Source of the DNA: Straminergon stramineum
Taxonomy: Eukaryota > Streptophyta > Bryopsida > Hypnales > Calliergonaceae
Reading direction: 5' to 3'
Assembly (NCBI GenBank): GCA_963920665.1
Contig: OY987268.1
Span: 8,310,501-8,374,500 of the forward strand
Length of the DNA stretch: 64,000 nucleotides
A model generated the notes under the pieces. That model was not told where the DNA came from. It made no database searches and worked only from the letters and a program-made list of their open reading frames with translations. Both the position numbers and the translations under genes were made by a program. Below are positions 39,726 through 51,654 of the stretch, piece by piece; position 1 is the stretch's first letter; each line of letters opens with the position of its first letter.

Positions 39726-39830
39726 GGGTTTAGGGTTTAGGGTTTAGGGTTAGGTTCAGGGTTTCAGGGATTAGGATTCAAGGAAAAAGACAAAGAAGGG
39801 TTTAGGGTTTTAGGGTTTAGGATTTAGGCA
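39726..39830 (+). repeat. interstitial telomeric repeats (TTTAGGG)n, degenerate
   Basis: Four TTTAGGG-like units at 39726-39750, then degenerate ones (GGTTCAGGGTTTCAGGG). A second run at 39798-39827 has GGGTTTAGGGTTTTAGGGTT. It sits in the middle of element C. Confidence 0.8.
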
Positions 39831-41263
39831 TACATTCATTTTCGAATATCTTCCATAATTATGTGTTTCTAAATTTCGGGTTGTGATTTAATTGCTTGGG
39901 GATCATTTTCTTTAATCTATATTGTTGAAGATATCTCTTTGCTTGGGACCCTTCTGGTAGTTATATTCTTTTTTTACGAGTACAGTTGGAAGGTTCTAGT
40001 GCCGCTTCATAGATTGGAATGATGGATTTTAGTTTCTGAAATCTTTCTTAGACGATAGAGTAAGTTGAATGGTTTGAAATGCATTTCATATTATAATTTC
40101 ATGTTGTCATTTTTCACATTCTCTTGATTTTTATTGATTGCATTTTTATAGAGTAAATAATTGTGTGTCGAGACCGAATATACCATACCCTATCTATGGG
40201 TGTGCGATCCTTCTTTGGAATTGAGCGAGGGATGTTTGCTTGTTCTTTTTAATCTACAATGGGAGATTGAACTCTGGGAAACCTCAATCTAGGGCTTTCC
40301 TTCTCATGCTTTTCACAATGTTTTTTTTTTTAATTTGTAGACCCGAAAGTTGAATGTAAATAAATGACCAATCATATAATTAGTATTTCATATGATATAT
40401 GCATAGGTTTAGGGTAAAAAAATGATGACTTCTCCGATTCTGTTTAATTAGAAACATGGGCATCCAATGTCTAATACTTAATCATTGAAGCCTAATATAC
40501 TCGAGGAATTTGTCCATGTGATTTTTAAAATCAAGGCATATGAATTGTATATTCCAGCAAGAAATTCGGGTTTATGAATGGGATAAGTATTTAGGATGAA
40601 TTTGGCATATAACATACCTGAAAACTATATTGAAACTTCTCTAATGTAAACTACGTAATATACCAGGGCTAGTTGAAAACGTGCCCCCCTAAATATTATA
40701 AGTACCATAACAATGTTATTAATCACCACCAGTCTTCTTCTCTTGATTTTGAAGAATTATGTAAGTAACATGTTCTTCAATGAGTTCTACAAGTTCAACA
40801 ATCTCCTTCCAAATAGTTTATTCTTGCAAGTGTATGCAAAATACAAAAGTGAGTCACTCTTCAACAAAGTGTGTTTTGTGTTCTATTTTAACCCTACCAT
40901 GAACGATGCAAGCATGCAAGGTTAGAGCCGTGCACCTGTGAACTTTGAGTGTGGAACTTGTGAGCCTAAAACCCCCAAAACTTTTGGAGGGGATTTTTTG
41001 CACAGTCACCAATTTCCTTTGTTAACTTTTTTTTCTAATAGTAGAAAAGAAGTTTCTAATTATAGTGACTATTGTGAACTATGACCGTATCACCTATAAC
41101 CATGAATTGTTCTAGTCCTTTTAATTGTCTTGAGATTTTTTCATTGGTACAGGAAAAGAACTTCAAATTGTGTTGACAAGTTCAAGCACTTAGTTCAATA
41201 AGTAGAACAAGAAAAAAAGCCAAATGTTGTAAGTACACTAGACAAATGTCATTAAAATGGATG

Positions 41264-41480
41264 AAGGAAAAAAAAATGGGGAATCAACGGAAAAAAATGG
41301 GGTCCAAAAGAAGAAAAAGTGGGGAAAGAAAAAATATGGGGTCTAAAAGGACAAAAATGAGGAAGGAAAAAAAATGGGGAAAGAAAAAGAAAGTGGGGAA
41401 AGAAAAAAAAAAGGAAACGGAAGAATTGGCGAAAGAAAATAAAGTAGGAAAACTGTGAAAAAAAATGGGGACTAAAAAAA
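41264..41480 (+). repeat. purine tract, (A)nTGGGG-like low complexity
   Basis: Nearly pure purine on the plus strand with recurrent AAAAATGGGG and AAAGTGGGG. The 70-114-codon frames here are low-complexity artefacts. Confidence 0.75.
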
Positions 41481-43130
41481 AATGGGATAGATAAGAAATG
41501 ATTGGGGATTGAAACCCAAAAACGAGAAAGGAAAACCACAATGAAAGTACAATTAAAAGAAAACAATCCTAAGCACATACGAAAATGAAGGAGCACATAA
41601 TTGAATTATTTTAAAAGTTAGAGTAACTAATATGCAAAAGTTTAGAAAATGGTAATAAAAACATAGGGGGAGAAAATGAGTGGAAAAAGAATAACATATT
41701 CATAATTATATGTCTTACTCAAATAAAGATTAGGGTGGTAGATTTGAACAAGGTACAATTCATGTAAGTAACTAAGTTCTAATTTATTCCCACATTTCAT
41801 ATTTTTTTATTCCACCAAGCATCTACATTTTTTCCCAATGTTTATTTTTTTGGCCACCTACTACATAATTTTCCACATACTTCTTTATGTTGAATTGTCA
41901 ATCTATATTTGTTTCCCCCCCTATTGTTTATCCCTTGACCCATATTAGTTTTACCCCCTGTTCCACCATTTTTTCCAACTATAACTTTTTGTAGTTTTAG
42001 GGCTAACCTTCTTCATTACTTCTCTTCAAATTTATAATGATTTTGGGTAGTACTTCTAACTTCTGTTATTTTGTTTCTTTAGAGTTTAGGGTCATGTGAA
42101 GTTGGTACATCTTGTAAAAGTACATTTTTGTTGTTTATATGGCTTCCCTATAGAAGAAGTGTTTTGGAAATTGATGAAACAATCATATTAGTTATTTAGT
42201 GATGTTGTTTTTGAATAAGCGATTGTAAATGATGTGTCATTTACAATTAGAATGAATAGTATTAGCTAGGTATGACAATCCCTTATTCATGATCGCAACA
42301 ATTTTAATTTTCTTATGTTATCAAATTTTTAGTAATAAGTACAATATATTTGGTGATGATGAATTCCAAGGGTTTAGAGTTTAGGGTCATCATTTTGGGC
42401 CTTCATCATAGAATATGATGTCGAAATCGCATCACAAAATAATTAATTTCGAATATGTACTACGCATATCTTTTTGATTTAGGATAATTAATATTTGATT
42501 TACGGACCTCATGTACTTTGGTAATGATGTTCTGTATCATTCTTTGAGGTCCTAAAATGTAATAGCATTTCATGTAGAAGTTTAGGGTATATACATGGGT
42601 TTATTTTTATAGGTTATTATTTGTCCAAGAACTCAATCATCTTTAACAAAGTATATGTAGATCACTCTAGTGGTCTTATTTTGAAATTCATGAGAGTCAC
42701 TTGATTATTTAATGACTTGTATATAAAGTCTTTGTGAGGGTTACTTACTAGGAGATGAGTTTTGAAAATGGAAAAAAATGATGTACACAAAAATTATGGG
42801 AAAATGAGAGTAAGGCTTTTGAGTATAGAAATGTAATGCTTGTGTACATTTTTGAAGTTTAATGCAAACAATCATCCTAATTTGGGCCACAATGGGATAA
42901 CCTTGCTCCCACTTGTTTGCACAAGTGAGTACCTCATCTTATGATTACTTCATCTTATGAGTACTTCAATTTTTGTGATCATTTTACGTGGTAGTGTGTA
43001 GTAATTTGAAACCCTTAGCCATTATTCCTCCATAACTAAGGAAATGATGAAGGAGTTTGAAATTCTAAGCGAATTAATCCCCCCTCCAAGTTGTAAGCAA
43101 GGGATAAGTCACTAATGCCCCCCTTACTAA

Positions 43131-43660
43131 TTGCAAGGGAGTGGTAACAAATTAATCCCCCCCCCACTCATTCTTACCATGGGTGAAGTCATGATGACTC
43201 GTCCCGTGAAGGGTCTCTTCGCTTTGACAGACTGTCAGTTTGCCCTCCCCGTCGGCGGCGCCATGAGTGGAGGGGTCGACGTCGGGATTGCACTCCAGTG
43301 GGATCCGTTTTTCTCCCGCTGGAGTTGGCAGCCTGTGTTGGAGGCCATTTTTCTTGAGCCTTCGTCTTCCTCCCGTTCCTGCCTTCCCTGGTGCATTTCA
43401 GCGGTTTAGTGAGTGACTTCGTTGTGATCCGCTTTGAGTTCAGGGAATTGCGAAGCGTTGTTGAGGTACCTGCGCGAGGAGAGTTGTACCAGATTCTGCG
43501 CGAGGAGAGTTTGTGTCAGCGCGCGTTTGCATCTACGTGCCTTGGATCGCCTTGGATGCAGGATATGTGGAGGCGCCTTCATTGGCTGAAAGTTCCAGAG
43601 GAGATGCGCAGTTTCTGTAAGTTTGAGCGCTTCTCCTGTCTTCGTTTCTAGTTTACTTGC
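43131..43660 (+). promoter_or_regulatory. probable leader/upstream region of the ParB-motif gene
   Basis: GC content rises sharply from about 43180. Two overlapping open frames (43131-43409, 43391-43651) have no recognisable domain, and a GTAAGT donor follows at 43617. The first in-phase coding exon found is at 44403, so this may be a non-coding leader exon and promoter-proximal sequence. At 43735-43805 there is a short direct repeat of GCTTCGCATTCGTGGT. Confidence 0.35.
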
Positions 43661-44624
43661 AGCAGTGATCACATTTTTTTTGGCTTCATTTAGTTCGTTT
43701 GGATTTTCGTGGTGTTTGAATTGGAGGCGGTGACCGACCCTGTGCTTCGCATTCGTGGTTTGAGCTTCGCATTCGTGGTAGTTTGAGCTTCGCATTCGTG
43801 GTGTTTGAATTGGAGGTCGATTGAAGACGGATTGGAGATGCACCAGTCGTTGTAGTTTTTCCTTTGAAACATGACGAGTAGTGCGATACACGCTTAGTTT
43901 CACGACATTGTATAATGGTTATGGCTTCAACCGCATTGTGGTTTTGATTAAAAGCAGAACCAGTTAGCCTTCACAGTTTTAATGTAGCCTTGACAGTTCT
44001 TGTTTATTTGAGTGGGAAGTTTGTGAAGGTCTCGTTGCGCTCAGTGAATTGTCATGTTTTTTGTCGTGGGGGATGAGGCTAATTAGCTTGTTGATTCTAG
44101 AGCTGTCATGGTATTAGTGGTTTCAAATTTCGACCCAAAGTGCCAAGAATCTAAGCACCTCTGTTCAATATGTTTGTTTGGACAGGTCTATTGCACCTGC
44201 TTCATGTTTGTTAGGGAAACATGAATACCATTGTCTTCAATTGCAGTAGTCTTACTTCCACAGCAATAGTCGTCTAACAATGCGTTCTTGTTCATTGTAG
44301 GAGGCGAGGTTATTTCTGTCGCGTGCTTGTATTTCTGGGAGAAGAGATTGTTGTCTGCCATCCACACGAAATTTGGAGCGACAACGGGAAGAGTGCTCAG
44401 TAATGTCAACATCCTCACCAGCACCCGAAAACCCAGATGATTGGACCAACCCGTAAGTTCTTCCCTCCATTGCGGTATTTGCATGTGTATTATTGTATTG
44501 GCCAGGAAATGGCTCCAGGATAAGTGCACGGCCACATGCCATTTCCAATGCCCTGGAATACCAAACCATGAGTCCCCAAGTAATGTATTTTAATTTGAAA
44601 TAGTGAAATTTCCCCTATAACCGT

Positions 44625-45740
44625 TCATCGGGAGAACTCCCGATGAAAGTCGACTAAGAAAAATGCAGTACACTGTCACTCCGAGTTCACTTCGTGAAGA
44701 AATAACCTTGAACCGTCATTATGACATTGGTATTCTAACTGCTGCCGTCAATTTATTCACAAGTAGACCATCGGGAGATCTCCCGATAAAAACAGAAGCA
44801 AGAGTGAGAGATGAAACTCAGTCAAGATGAATATTATCGGGAGATCTCCCGATAGATTATAGACATATTTACCATACGCGATAAAAACTCTGCAAAGAAT
44901 CAGGTGAATAAACTTTTTAAGTCAGAAACTGAAGAAAACATCGGGAGATCTCCCGATGCTTTATACTCCAGGTAGAGTGACTCCTTCCTCTGCACATAGG
45001 CATCTTGAAACTGCTAAACGAAATTAGGGTCATTATTACTCACTTGGTGAAGACCGGTACATCGGGAGATCTCCGGATGCCAGGTTTGATAAATTTCGAA
45101 TCGCGCTTCATTGGGAGATCTCCCGATGCCAAAGTTGACTTATCAAGGATGTGAGTTCAACGGGAGATCTCCCGATGCCAAGCTATGAATTATGGCGGAT
45201 TTAGGGGGCAACGGGAGATCTCCCGATGCCAAGCTATGAATTATGGCGGATTTAGGGGGCAACGGGAGATCTCCCGATCCCAAGCTATGAATTATGGCGG
45301 ATTTAGGGGGCAACGGGAGATCTCCCGATGCCACCTATGAATGTTGAGGGATGCCAATGCGACGGGAGATCACCCGATGCCAGCTTTGAATTCTGACGGA
45401 TGATAATGCAACGGGAGATCTCCCAATGCCAGCTTCGAATTTTGACGAATGAGAATGGAACGGGAGATCTCCCGATGCGAGCTTTGATTTATGAAGGATC
45501 TGATTGCAACGGAAGATCTCCCGATGGCAGGTTTGATTTGTGAAGGGTTTAGAATGCAATGGGAGATCTCCCGATGCCAAATTCGACCTATCTCGGATTT
45601 GAATGCAAGGACATATCTTCCGGTATCTTCTTTAAATTCAATAGGTTGGTCCGGTTTTCTGTAGAATTTATCCCTGGATAGAATTACCACTAGTCTAGTA
45701 CGTCGAAAATATAGAGGATCATCGGGAGATCTCCCGGTAT
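44625..45740. repeat. palindrome cluster and 51-bp tandem array
   Basis: Isolated palindromes at about 44630, 44770, 44835, 44940 and 45062 lead into a tandem array with a 51-bp period (palindromes at 45161, 45212, 45263, continuing degenerately to about 45570). The spacer is CCAAGCTATGAATTATGGCG then GATTTAGGGGGCAA. All lie in the first intron of the large plus-strand gene. Confidence 0.9.
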
Positions 45741-47125
45741 AGAGAAGGTGTTCAGAGTACACTCGATTTGTCGTGATCCAGTCAATCTAATATATTTTTA
45801 TCTTCTTGCGCAGCTTGAATGTGAAAAAGGAACTCCCTGCGAGCCTTTCACCTATAAAATTGTTCAAGTTTTGCGATAGCTGGGTGCATTCGTATCAGTA
45901 TCATGGCGAGAACTTCCCAGGAGCAGTGTTCCGATGCGACCGGAAAGTCTCATCTTGGGGCCTTGAGTGGATTGAGGACGAAGATGGAACAGTCATCATA
46001 TGCCCGAAGCTCACCTTTAGCGACAAAGGTCACATGACAAAGGGGTTAGCTGTCTTAGAGCTACAGGGTCTGGATAACGCTACAGTCCTCGTCATTGTCA
46101 AAGAAATGGTTCCCAAGACTGAGGAGCGAAGGAAATATGGTTTGATCCTAGACTACGCCACCATGGATCTTGACATGTGTGAGAGTATTACACGGAAGGG
46201 GGTTTTAGAGAAACCAGACGGAACCCACTTCTGGACTCCTGAGGAGATGAAGAATGAGTGGGACATTCTGGACGAGACCAGACAACAACTGAAGTCTGCT
46301 GCACCCACACCTCCAAAGCCGTCTCCTAGTAAGAAGGGAAAGAAGCGGAAAGCCATTGCCGGAGGACCAGGAGATGAAGTGGTAGAGGAGCCAGTGGACA
46401 AGGGCAAGGGGAAAAAGAAGCCGAAGGCTGTCAAGCTCACATTGCATCCCGCCGTGAACATGACAGATGCTGAGGTGAGGAAGCTCGAGCCCGATGAGAT
46501 TAAAGAAATCAACAAGCTGTACAACTAGGTATTCAAGCCAATGTACAAATGGGAGAAGAAGCCACTCGCCAATGCAAAAGGTGAACTACTGCGAGTGCAC
46601 TACAAGAACCTTCACAAGGCTCCTCCTGGCGTACTGGTGTACAGAGGCATTGAGCCCCAACGCCTCAAGGGAATCAAGAATCGGATTCTCGTTGATGCCG
46701 ACTATTATTCTGAGAACCGATACATTACTGTATTACCTCTAAAGAGAAGACCATACGGGATCGACAATGTCGTGGAATTCTGGGATTCGTGTCCAAAGAA
46801 GGAAAGCCTGACCGCCAAATCCCACTACTACATTATTGGCGGTCAGCACACAGTCCAAGCGCACCGGGAGTTGGTTGAGTCAAGACATATCCCGGAAGCT
46901 GATAAGCAGTTGGCCTTGACGTTCAACATAATTCCGATTTGGGAACCGTACTCCACCAAGAAGAATGATATGATGCATCTCTCCAAGGCATTGAACTAGA
47001 ATATCGCCGAGGAATAGAAGGAGCAGAGTTTCTCTAAGCAACTTGCGCATGCTCGAATCAAGTGGAAGGATATGGGGAGCCCCATGCCAGCGTATGGAGG
47101 TCGAACGCACTCCGCCGAGTACAAT

Positions 47126-47515
47126 GTAAGCGTCCCTAGCAAAATGTCCCTTCTTTTTCTGTTGCCTATGCAAAGCCATCGGGATATCTCCCGATATCTT
47201 GGCATCAGGAGATCTCCTGATGTCTTTCTAGCTGACGATCTTAGGATGCCTCCTTATTTCTAGTGGCCTTTGGTGAAGTTGGGATTCCTCGGTTTCGTCG
47301 CACAGCAGGCTTGCATTGCACGATCAACGGGAGATCTCCCGATAGATATTGGACCATGGCTTTCCTGACGCTATCAAGAGATAGAGCGCTGGTTTCTCCT
47401 GCACCCAAGCAGTGAACCAACGGGAGATCTCCCGATGGCCGATAGTGTTGAGATTTACATACTGTGCTGGTTTTCGAAGACGATGATTTTTAATAGTTAC
47501 ATTTTCCATGTGCAG
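47126..47515. repeat. intron with palindrome variants
   Basis: The second intron of the ParB-motif gene carries four palindromes: two variants that keep dyad symmetry despite changes (CATCGGGATATCTCCCGATA near 47178 and CATCAGGAGATCTCCTGATG near 47203) and two near-consensus copies (about 47330 and 47422). Confidence 0.75.
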
Positions 47516-50500
47516 GAGTTCTATCCGGTGATGTCTACAATATTCACGGGATTCAAGAATCCTGACCCGGACTTGAGAATTCCTCTTCTCTTCATGGAGA
47601 ATGACGACGATGTGCAACGGTGGATCCAAATTGATAGGGATTTCCTGCTGGGAAAGCTTCCTGATGGGAATGGTCCAAAATCGAAAAGCAGAAGAAAACC
47701 ACTCAGCTATAGTGACTACAAGCCCTTGTATGGACTCCGCAACGAGGACATAAACTATTTGGCGGAGCAGGTTGAGAATGCAATGGTCTGTATGAAGAAG
47801 ACAGCGCTGAATGTGGACGATTTTGGGTAGCCATTGATGCCTCTCATTGTTGCAGCAAATCGAGAGAAGAAGGTCAGGGCCATGAAGAACGAGCTCATGT
47901 GCCATTATAGGCAGCATCCTCTTCCGAGCAAGAAGCCGGACTACATTCCATACAGTGCCAAAGAATGGGATCAATTTGCGGCGGAGAAGAAAATAACCAG
48001 GGAGCAGGTTGAGTGGTGGGTGGATAAGAGCATGGCAACGGAACTTGGGAAGGTATGGTTGGAAGAGCGAACGAGGGCACTCAACAAAACATGTGACCCC
48101 GACGAGTGCCCAGATTCAGTAAAAAGGATGTGGGAGTCCTTCATGAACGACCATGTAGAAGAAACAAACAAGGCTGCCGTGTCTCAGGATTTCGCAGATC
48201 AGTACTGCTGCAAAGTCATGGACGAGAAGAGCTGGGATATTACGAAGATTTTGACGGACGCCTCCGTGAAAGCATGGTGTGGTGAAGGGAAAACCCTCAT
48301 GTATTTCTGGTTTCTCTTTGAGGTCACATCTGCTGGAGCGCGTGCAAAATACCTCGAGCACCACAAGTTGAAGCGCTTGTTTGATGCTCTCGAGTACAGG
48401 GACGCCAGTCGACAAATTGTGAGAGCACGATCGCCTGCGGTTCTTATTACGGATGCCGCTGGATTTCACGACGTCCTCACACATTTGAAGAAGCGTCGGG
48501 ACGAGTGTAAAGCTCGTATCTGGGACTGGCATGTAATAAATTACATTCCGGACGTGGGGGATGGCTTTCCTCGTCCCATTGCAGGTGCAAATTACAATTT
48601 GTTCCTTGTGTTCCTCTTCGCGTACGACCAAATCCAGGGCTCAACAAGTAGCTTCAATAGCTTCTTCCCGGGCACTCAAGAAATTCCTGCTGTGTATTTG
48701 TCTCGGGATATGGAGGAAGTCAGTACCTTGTACAAGCGCCCTATTATGCCGTGGTTCTCTATCGCGGCGGCGCATGAAATTTTTTCTGGCCATATCTCTG
48801 AGAATATGGTTATTGTGAATGTGAACGGTGGTCCAGAGTTCACGTTTCTTGGACTGGTAAGTCGCCATTTGTATTCTTCTTGTCTGGGACTATATTCTTC
48901 TTGCGTGGGAGTCTTGGTGGCACACTAACTTGTGCTTGTTCAAATCTGACAGGCTACTTTGAATAAGGTACTCGAAGTTGTTGATGACTCCGAGACCCAG
49001 TCCAAAGCACAGTTGGTCGCAAGGCAAATTTGGGACGAGCTGCACATGGATGGTGATGAGGAAATGGAAGAGGCTAAAGAGGATCCCGTTGCGGAGCAGT
49101 CAATAGGTTATGGAGATGTAGCAGATGAAGGTCCTTAAGAGCCTCCACCACCTCAGAAAGACGACGAGATCGTGGATGTTTCTGATGATGACGACAAGAG
49201 CAGCTCTCACAGTTCAGAGGACACAGAGTCTGAATGTTCACCCGCGACCACACCTGTCGTCCGAAAGGTCAGTTGCCGGAGGGAACCATCGGGAGATCTC
49301 CCGATGCTAGTTCGTCTTTTCCATTTTCTAGCGCCCTTACTTATAAAGATCTAATGAATTTTCGTCCTTCTAGGAGAAGTCTGTAGAACCATCGCGACCG
49401 AGGCGAGACTTGCAACCGTCGTCTACGCCAAGTGCCTCACAAAAGAGGACGGGAAAGCGGGCTACTGAGGAGAAGTCGGGTAAGCTGAAGGCGAGAAAGA
49501 TGTCGGACACGAATCCGCGCGTGAGGAAGTCAAGTGACCAGGTGGAGTGCAGGACGAAGCGACGGCTGGATATCCTGCTAAGTGACTCCGAGAGTGACGA
49601 CTGTGTACCCTCTTCTCCAGTGCCGCGTCGAAAGAAGCCCAGCCCGGACGTGTCGTCCCCTCCGACGACTGGGGCAAAGGATGCCGATGTACTGACTCCC
49701 GAATCCAGAAAAGCGGCGGCTATTCTTCTTACCTATTCAGGGGAACATGCTGGTGTTGCAATTCAAGAGCCTACGAGTGAGAAAGTGGTGCAGGTGCGTA
49801 ACCCACCGGCAGGCACCGACGCGCACTGTGGACGTGATGAACTCTCGCAAGAGGAGACGCGCAACGATGCAATGGGAGATCTCCTGATGGATACTGACCA
49901 AGCCGATACTTCCGGTCGTGAAGAGGGAGAGAAAACTCTGATGCAGCGGGATGCAACGGGAGATCTCCCGATGGATACTGACCAAGCCGGTACTTCCGGT
50001 CGTGAAGAGGGAGAGAAAACTCTGATGCAGGGGGATGCATCGTGAGATCTCCCGATGGACCCTCATCGAGAGGTTACTCGTGATCCAGAAGACATTGGCG
50101 GTTTAGGGATGACAGAGAAGGCGCACGCGGTGGGGGTTGGAGCTCCACATTTCCATGAGGTTACTGGCGATCAGGAAGAAAGGATGGAGGCGCAGGTGGG
50201 AGTCGCTACATCGGGAGATCTCCGGATGGGTAATGAACCAGACGAAATTCGTGATATGGAGGGGATAGAGGAGGCGCAAGCGGGGGGAGTTGCAGCGGGA
50301 GATCTCCCGATGCGTGAGGACCCATATGACATTCACGATCTGGAGGGTACAGAGAAGGCGCAGGCGGGGGGGGTTGCAGCGAGAGATCTCCCGATGCGTG
50401 CACTTGAGGATTTGAGTCTTCGTTCCTCACTGAAGTCGACAATTCAGTTGGAGGGTGGTGCATCGGGAGATCTCCAGTTGTCTCAGGTCGAAGGTGGAAC

Positions 50501-50967
50501 TTCTGATGCCAATGTCGCTGCCAACATTTTGGAGGATACTCTAGTAGACTTGAGGCAAATGAGTCCGGAGGCTGGCACAGTGAAGGTGAATCCATTCATA
50601 GCTGTTCCGCAGGCTGGACTGACTTACGCAGAGAGACTCTCTATAAGGAATAGGTTTAAGGATCTTGTTGATTTGCCAAGTCACCATGCAAGTGTTACCC
50701 GCGATCCCACGAGTAAATCTTTTCGTGATATTCAGGCCGCGTGGGAGGCCACGAGTTTCATTTATCAAAGCATTGTTGATATCGCCTCTGACCATATACC
50801 GCAGGCAGTAGAGGAGGAGGTCTTTGAATCTGGGGCTACTTCGCCTTCCAAGGTTTATGAAGCAGAAGTTAATCGGACTGGAGAGGATGACACCAAAGGT
50901 GCTTGAGGTGACATCCTGTGTATCTTTACGGATTTGATTTCAATTGAATGTCGAGGTCGCTAGACTT

Positions 50968-51654
50968 ATGTCTAACTTCTCTCTGGTATTCTGTTTTGCA
51001 AATTGTCCTGGTCCTTCGACGGCGGTTCCGGGGACACCCAAAAAGGTACCTCGCCGAAACTATACAGTGATTCTGGACTTGAATGGAGTTATCCTTCACA
51101 GGTCGTATTTCCGTAATAAACTTCATGTTGAACGTCGGCTGGGGGTCACAACCTTCCTTAATTGGTTGCGTGGAAAAGCGCAAGTTGCATTCTGGAGCAG
51201 TGTAACTCTGCGAAACATGAACGACTTGTTAGACATTGTCCTTGCAGATTGTTCCTTCGGTCGTGGAGATGTAATTTGTCTAAATCAAGAGGCGTGCACA
51301 AAGACCAAGTATAGGGCCCCAACTGCACCACATAAGCCAATCTTTCTAAAGGATCTTACGATTTTTGCGCGGGCTGCTGGTTTATTGACACTAGAGAACA
51401 TTCTGCTAATTGACGACAGTCTAGTAAAGAAAGTCATGAATGATCCACACAATGCTGTTTTTCCTGAGTCCTTCTGCGGTGATTCCAATGACAAGTACCT
51501 TAGGATGCAGTTGATCCCTTGGCTTGATGGACTTTTTAAGTCAAATGAGAAGGTGCCAGTGTATGTGAAGGATAACCCGCTTTTTGGCGAACAACAGGGT
51601 GTCGACCCATTATCGAATGAGGGCTTCGCAATCATGACCAGGATAGTGCGTTGA
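50968..51654 (+). CDS. FCP1/NIF-like phosphatase-domain protein
   Basis: Single-exon frame of 228 codons from the ATG at 50968, ending in TGA. The HAD/FCP1 order is clear: VILDLNGVILHR (Asp37, Asn39), FWSSVTLRNM, CTKT, HKPIFLKDL, then NILLIDDS near residue 148 and a NAVFPESF segment. This matches the NLI-interacting-factor-like domain of plant FCP1/SCP-type proteins, which dephosphorylate protein substrates such as the RNA polymerase II tail. The second Asp of DxDx(T/V) is Asn here. I recall DxNG variants in plant members, so activity is uncertain. No internal stops, unlike its neighbours. It starts 62 bp after the large gene ends, inside element C, and may be captured host sequence. The first 25 residues look poorly conserved, so the true start may differ. 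Confidence 0.75.
   Translation: MSNFSLVFCFANCPGPSTAVPGTPKKVPRRNYTVILDLNGVILHRSYFRNKLHVERRLGVTTFLNWLRGKAQVAFWSSVTLRNMNDLLDIVLADCSFGRGDVICLNQEACTKTKYRAPTAPHKPIFLKDLTIFARAAGLLTLENILLIDDSLVKKVMNDPHNAVFPESFCGDSNDKYLRMQLIPWLDGLFKSNEKVPVYVKDNPLFGEQQGVDPLSNEGFAIMTRIVR

Larger units (their letters stand above)
38301..43130. other. central palindrome-free region of element C
   Basis: No confident gene. It separates the divergent DUF7869-like and ParB-motif genes and probably holds their upstream regions. It includes a SINE-like copy (39289-39450), telomere-like repeats (39726-39830), a purine tract (41264-41480) and long AT-rich DNA. Confidence 0.5.
44403..50906 (+). pseudogene. large element-C gene with ParB-like motif, interrupted by stops
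   Basis: Exons 44403-44452, 45814-47125, 47516-48856, 48953-49267 and 49374-50906 (TGA) join in consistent phase at GT-AG sites, 1,516 codons. Around residues 320-375 a YYIIGGQHTVQAHREL segment resembles the GxH(R)xxAA-type nucleotide-binding/nuclease motif of ParB/sulfiredoxin-fold proteins. Upstream is a basic PSPSKKGKKRK nuclear-type signal. The third exon is well-formed but unrecognised (VKAWCGEGKTLMYFWFLF; VLITDAAGFHDVL). The last exon is acidic and low-complexity, with repeats ending in GDLPM encoded by the palindrome. In-frame stops: TAG at 46526, 46997, 47015 and 47828, TAA at 49136, TGA at 50043 (the last inside a mutated palindrome, GGA to TGA). The first intron carries the 51-bp array. 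It may be an accessory transposition protein; function is unknown. Confidence 0.6.

Noticed and set aside
41246..41596. Lys-rich and Phe-rich frames at the purine tract
   Set aside because: They are translations of low-complexity AAAATGGGG sequence.
43406..43903. 165-codon minus-strand frame
   Set aside because: It is antisense to the GC-rich leader of the ParB-motif gene, includes a repeat-derived segment and has no recognisable domain.
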